NCBI GenBank assembly: GCA_021795255.1
Contig: JAJYPQ010000285.1
Location: forward strand, 1-5,766
Origin: Pseudomonadota bacterium
Lineage (GTDB): Bacteria > Pseudomonadota > Gammaproteobacteria > Acidiferrobacterales > Acidiferrobacteraceae
Length of the DNA: 5,766 bases
Direction of reading: 5' to 3'
The stretch's first letter is position 1; every line of letters begins with the position of its first letter. Under the pieces are notes generated by a model. The model did not search any database and was not told the DNA's origin. It worked only from the letters and a program-made list of their open reading frames with translations. The translations under genes and the position numbers were made by a program. Shown here piece by piece: positions 5,360-5,766 of the stretch.

Positions 5360-5766
5360 TTGGTTGCGTACCGAGGCTTCGATACACTGCCGCAAAGACA
5401 AAGATCGGGTTCGGGCGAGGACTTCTCCATCTACACACGCACTGACATAGCGCGGGCCGTATCCGCAGGGGCTTTTCAGCGCGGAGAGGCCTATTACGCT
5501 GAGGAACGCGTCTTGAGCTGGGCCCGAACGGAGGGGGGCATCATCCGGGCCACGGTCCGGGGAAGCCACGGGCGGTCTTACGCGGTGCGGATCGGCGCCC
5601 AACCGCCGCTTCAGGGCACGTGCGACTGTCCCGTGGGGTACAACTGTAAGCACGTCGTAGCCACCCTCTTAGCGGCCTTGGGCGATGCGCCAAGCGGCCC
5701 CTTACGCGGCTTGAAAACACCGGGGGGAATGGGACGGGAAAATGCCCGTAACGACCGCCACCTCGC
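5360..5766 (+). CDS. SWIM zinc-finger protein, N-terminal part (possibly a SNF2-type helicase)
   Basis: The frame runs off the window. The recognisable part starts at about 5423 (FSIYTRTDIARAVSAGAFQR) and continues GEAYYAEERVLSWARTE, a pattern common at the start of bacterial SWIM proteins. The SWIM zinc ligands are clear: C88, C90, C96 and H98 in CDCPVGYNCKHVVATLLA (counting from 5360). The CPVGYNCKHV form is the one I associate with N-termini of large SNF2/DEAD-box-like helicases, so a helicase may follow outside the window; this is inference. The start is uncertain. The frame is open from 5270 (after a TAG at 5267) with no ATG or GTG before the domain. TTG at 5360 is the only standard alternative but lacks a ribosome binding site. 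CTG at 5387 follows GAGG at 10 nt, and ATC at 5429 follows GAGGA (5417-5421) at 7 nt. A small hairpin CGAGC/GCTCG (5338-5353) precedes the TTG. Confidence 0.75.
   Translation, partial: MVAYRGFDTLPQRQRSGSGEDFSIYTRTDIARAVSAGAFQRGEAYYAEERVLSWARTEGGIIRATVRGSHGRSYAVRIGAQPPLQGTCDCPVGYNCKHVVATLLAALGDAPSGPLRGLKTPGGMGRENARNDRHL

Noticed and set aside
5255..5653. 132-codon minus-strand frame
   Set aside because: It is antisense to the XRE 3' end and the SWIM gene, whose zinc motif is clear; the product is an Arg/Pro-rich shadow.

Overview
The window is GC-rich bacterial DNA carrying short, tightly packed housekeeping-type genes. The gene families (APC permease, amylo-alpha-1,6-glucosidase family enzyme, small XRE regulators, SWIM-domain protein) fit a Pseudomonadota chromosome. 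I cannot name a genus from sequence alone. I see no transposase, tRNA, rRNA, CRISPR array or integrase.

Left part, all on the minus strand and read from high to low coordinates: a glycogen-debranching-type enzyme of about 714 residues (2070-4214), then a 36-residue membrane-type small protein with its own extended -10 promoter and very strong ribosome binding site (1784-1894), then a secreted His/Ala-rich small protein of 114 residues (1271-1615) with a promoter and a foldable 5' leader, then a strong hairpin terminator (1229-1264), and finally an APC-superfamily permease (1179 to 1) cut by the window edge. These look like separate transcription units, not one operon.

Right part: two short XRE-family DNA-binding proteins are transcribed divergently from a 72-bp intergenic space (minus, 4600-4959; plus, 5032-5325). 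That space holds a 15-bp dyad operator candidate, a second dyad and a good plus-strand promoter. Neither gene has a Shine-Dalgarno sequence, and both promoters would give nearly leaderless mRNAs, which resembles a compact cI/cro-type switch. Immediately downstream of the plus-strand regulator is the 5' end of a SWIM zinc-finger protein that runs off the window. In known genomes this N-terminal module often precedes a SNF2-type helicase. Its start codon is unclear: there is no in-frame ATG or GTG before the domain.

The 385 bp between the debranching enzyme and the minus-strand regulator hold a weak terminator candidate and a short open frame with a good ribosome binding site. The stop of that frame overlaps the enzyme's ATG (ATGA). 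The most interesting points are the miniature divergent regulator switch beside the SWIM gene, the two small-protein genes, and the possible coupled leader of the debranching enzyme.
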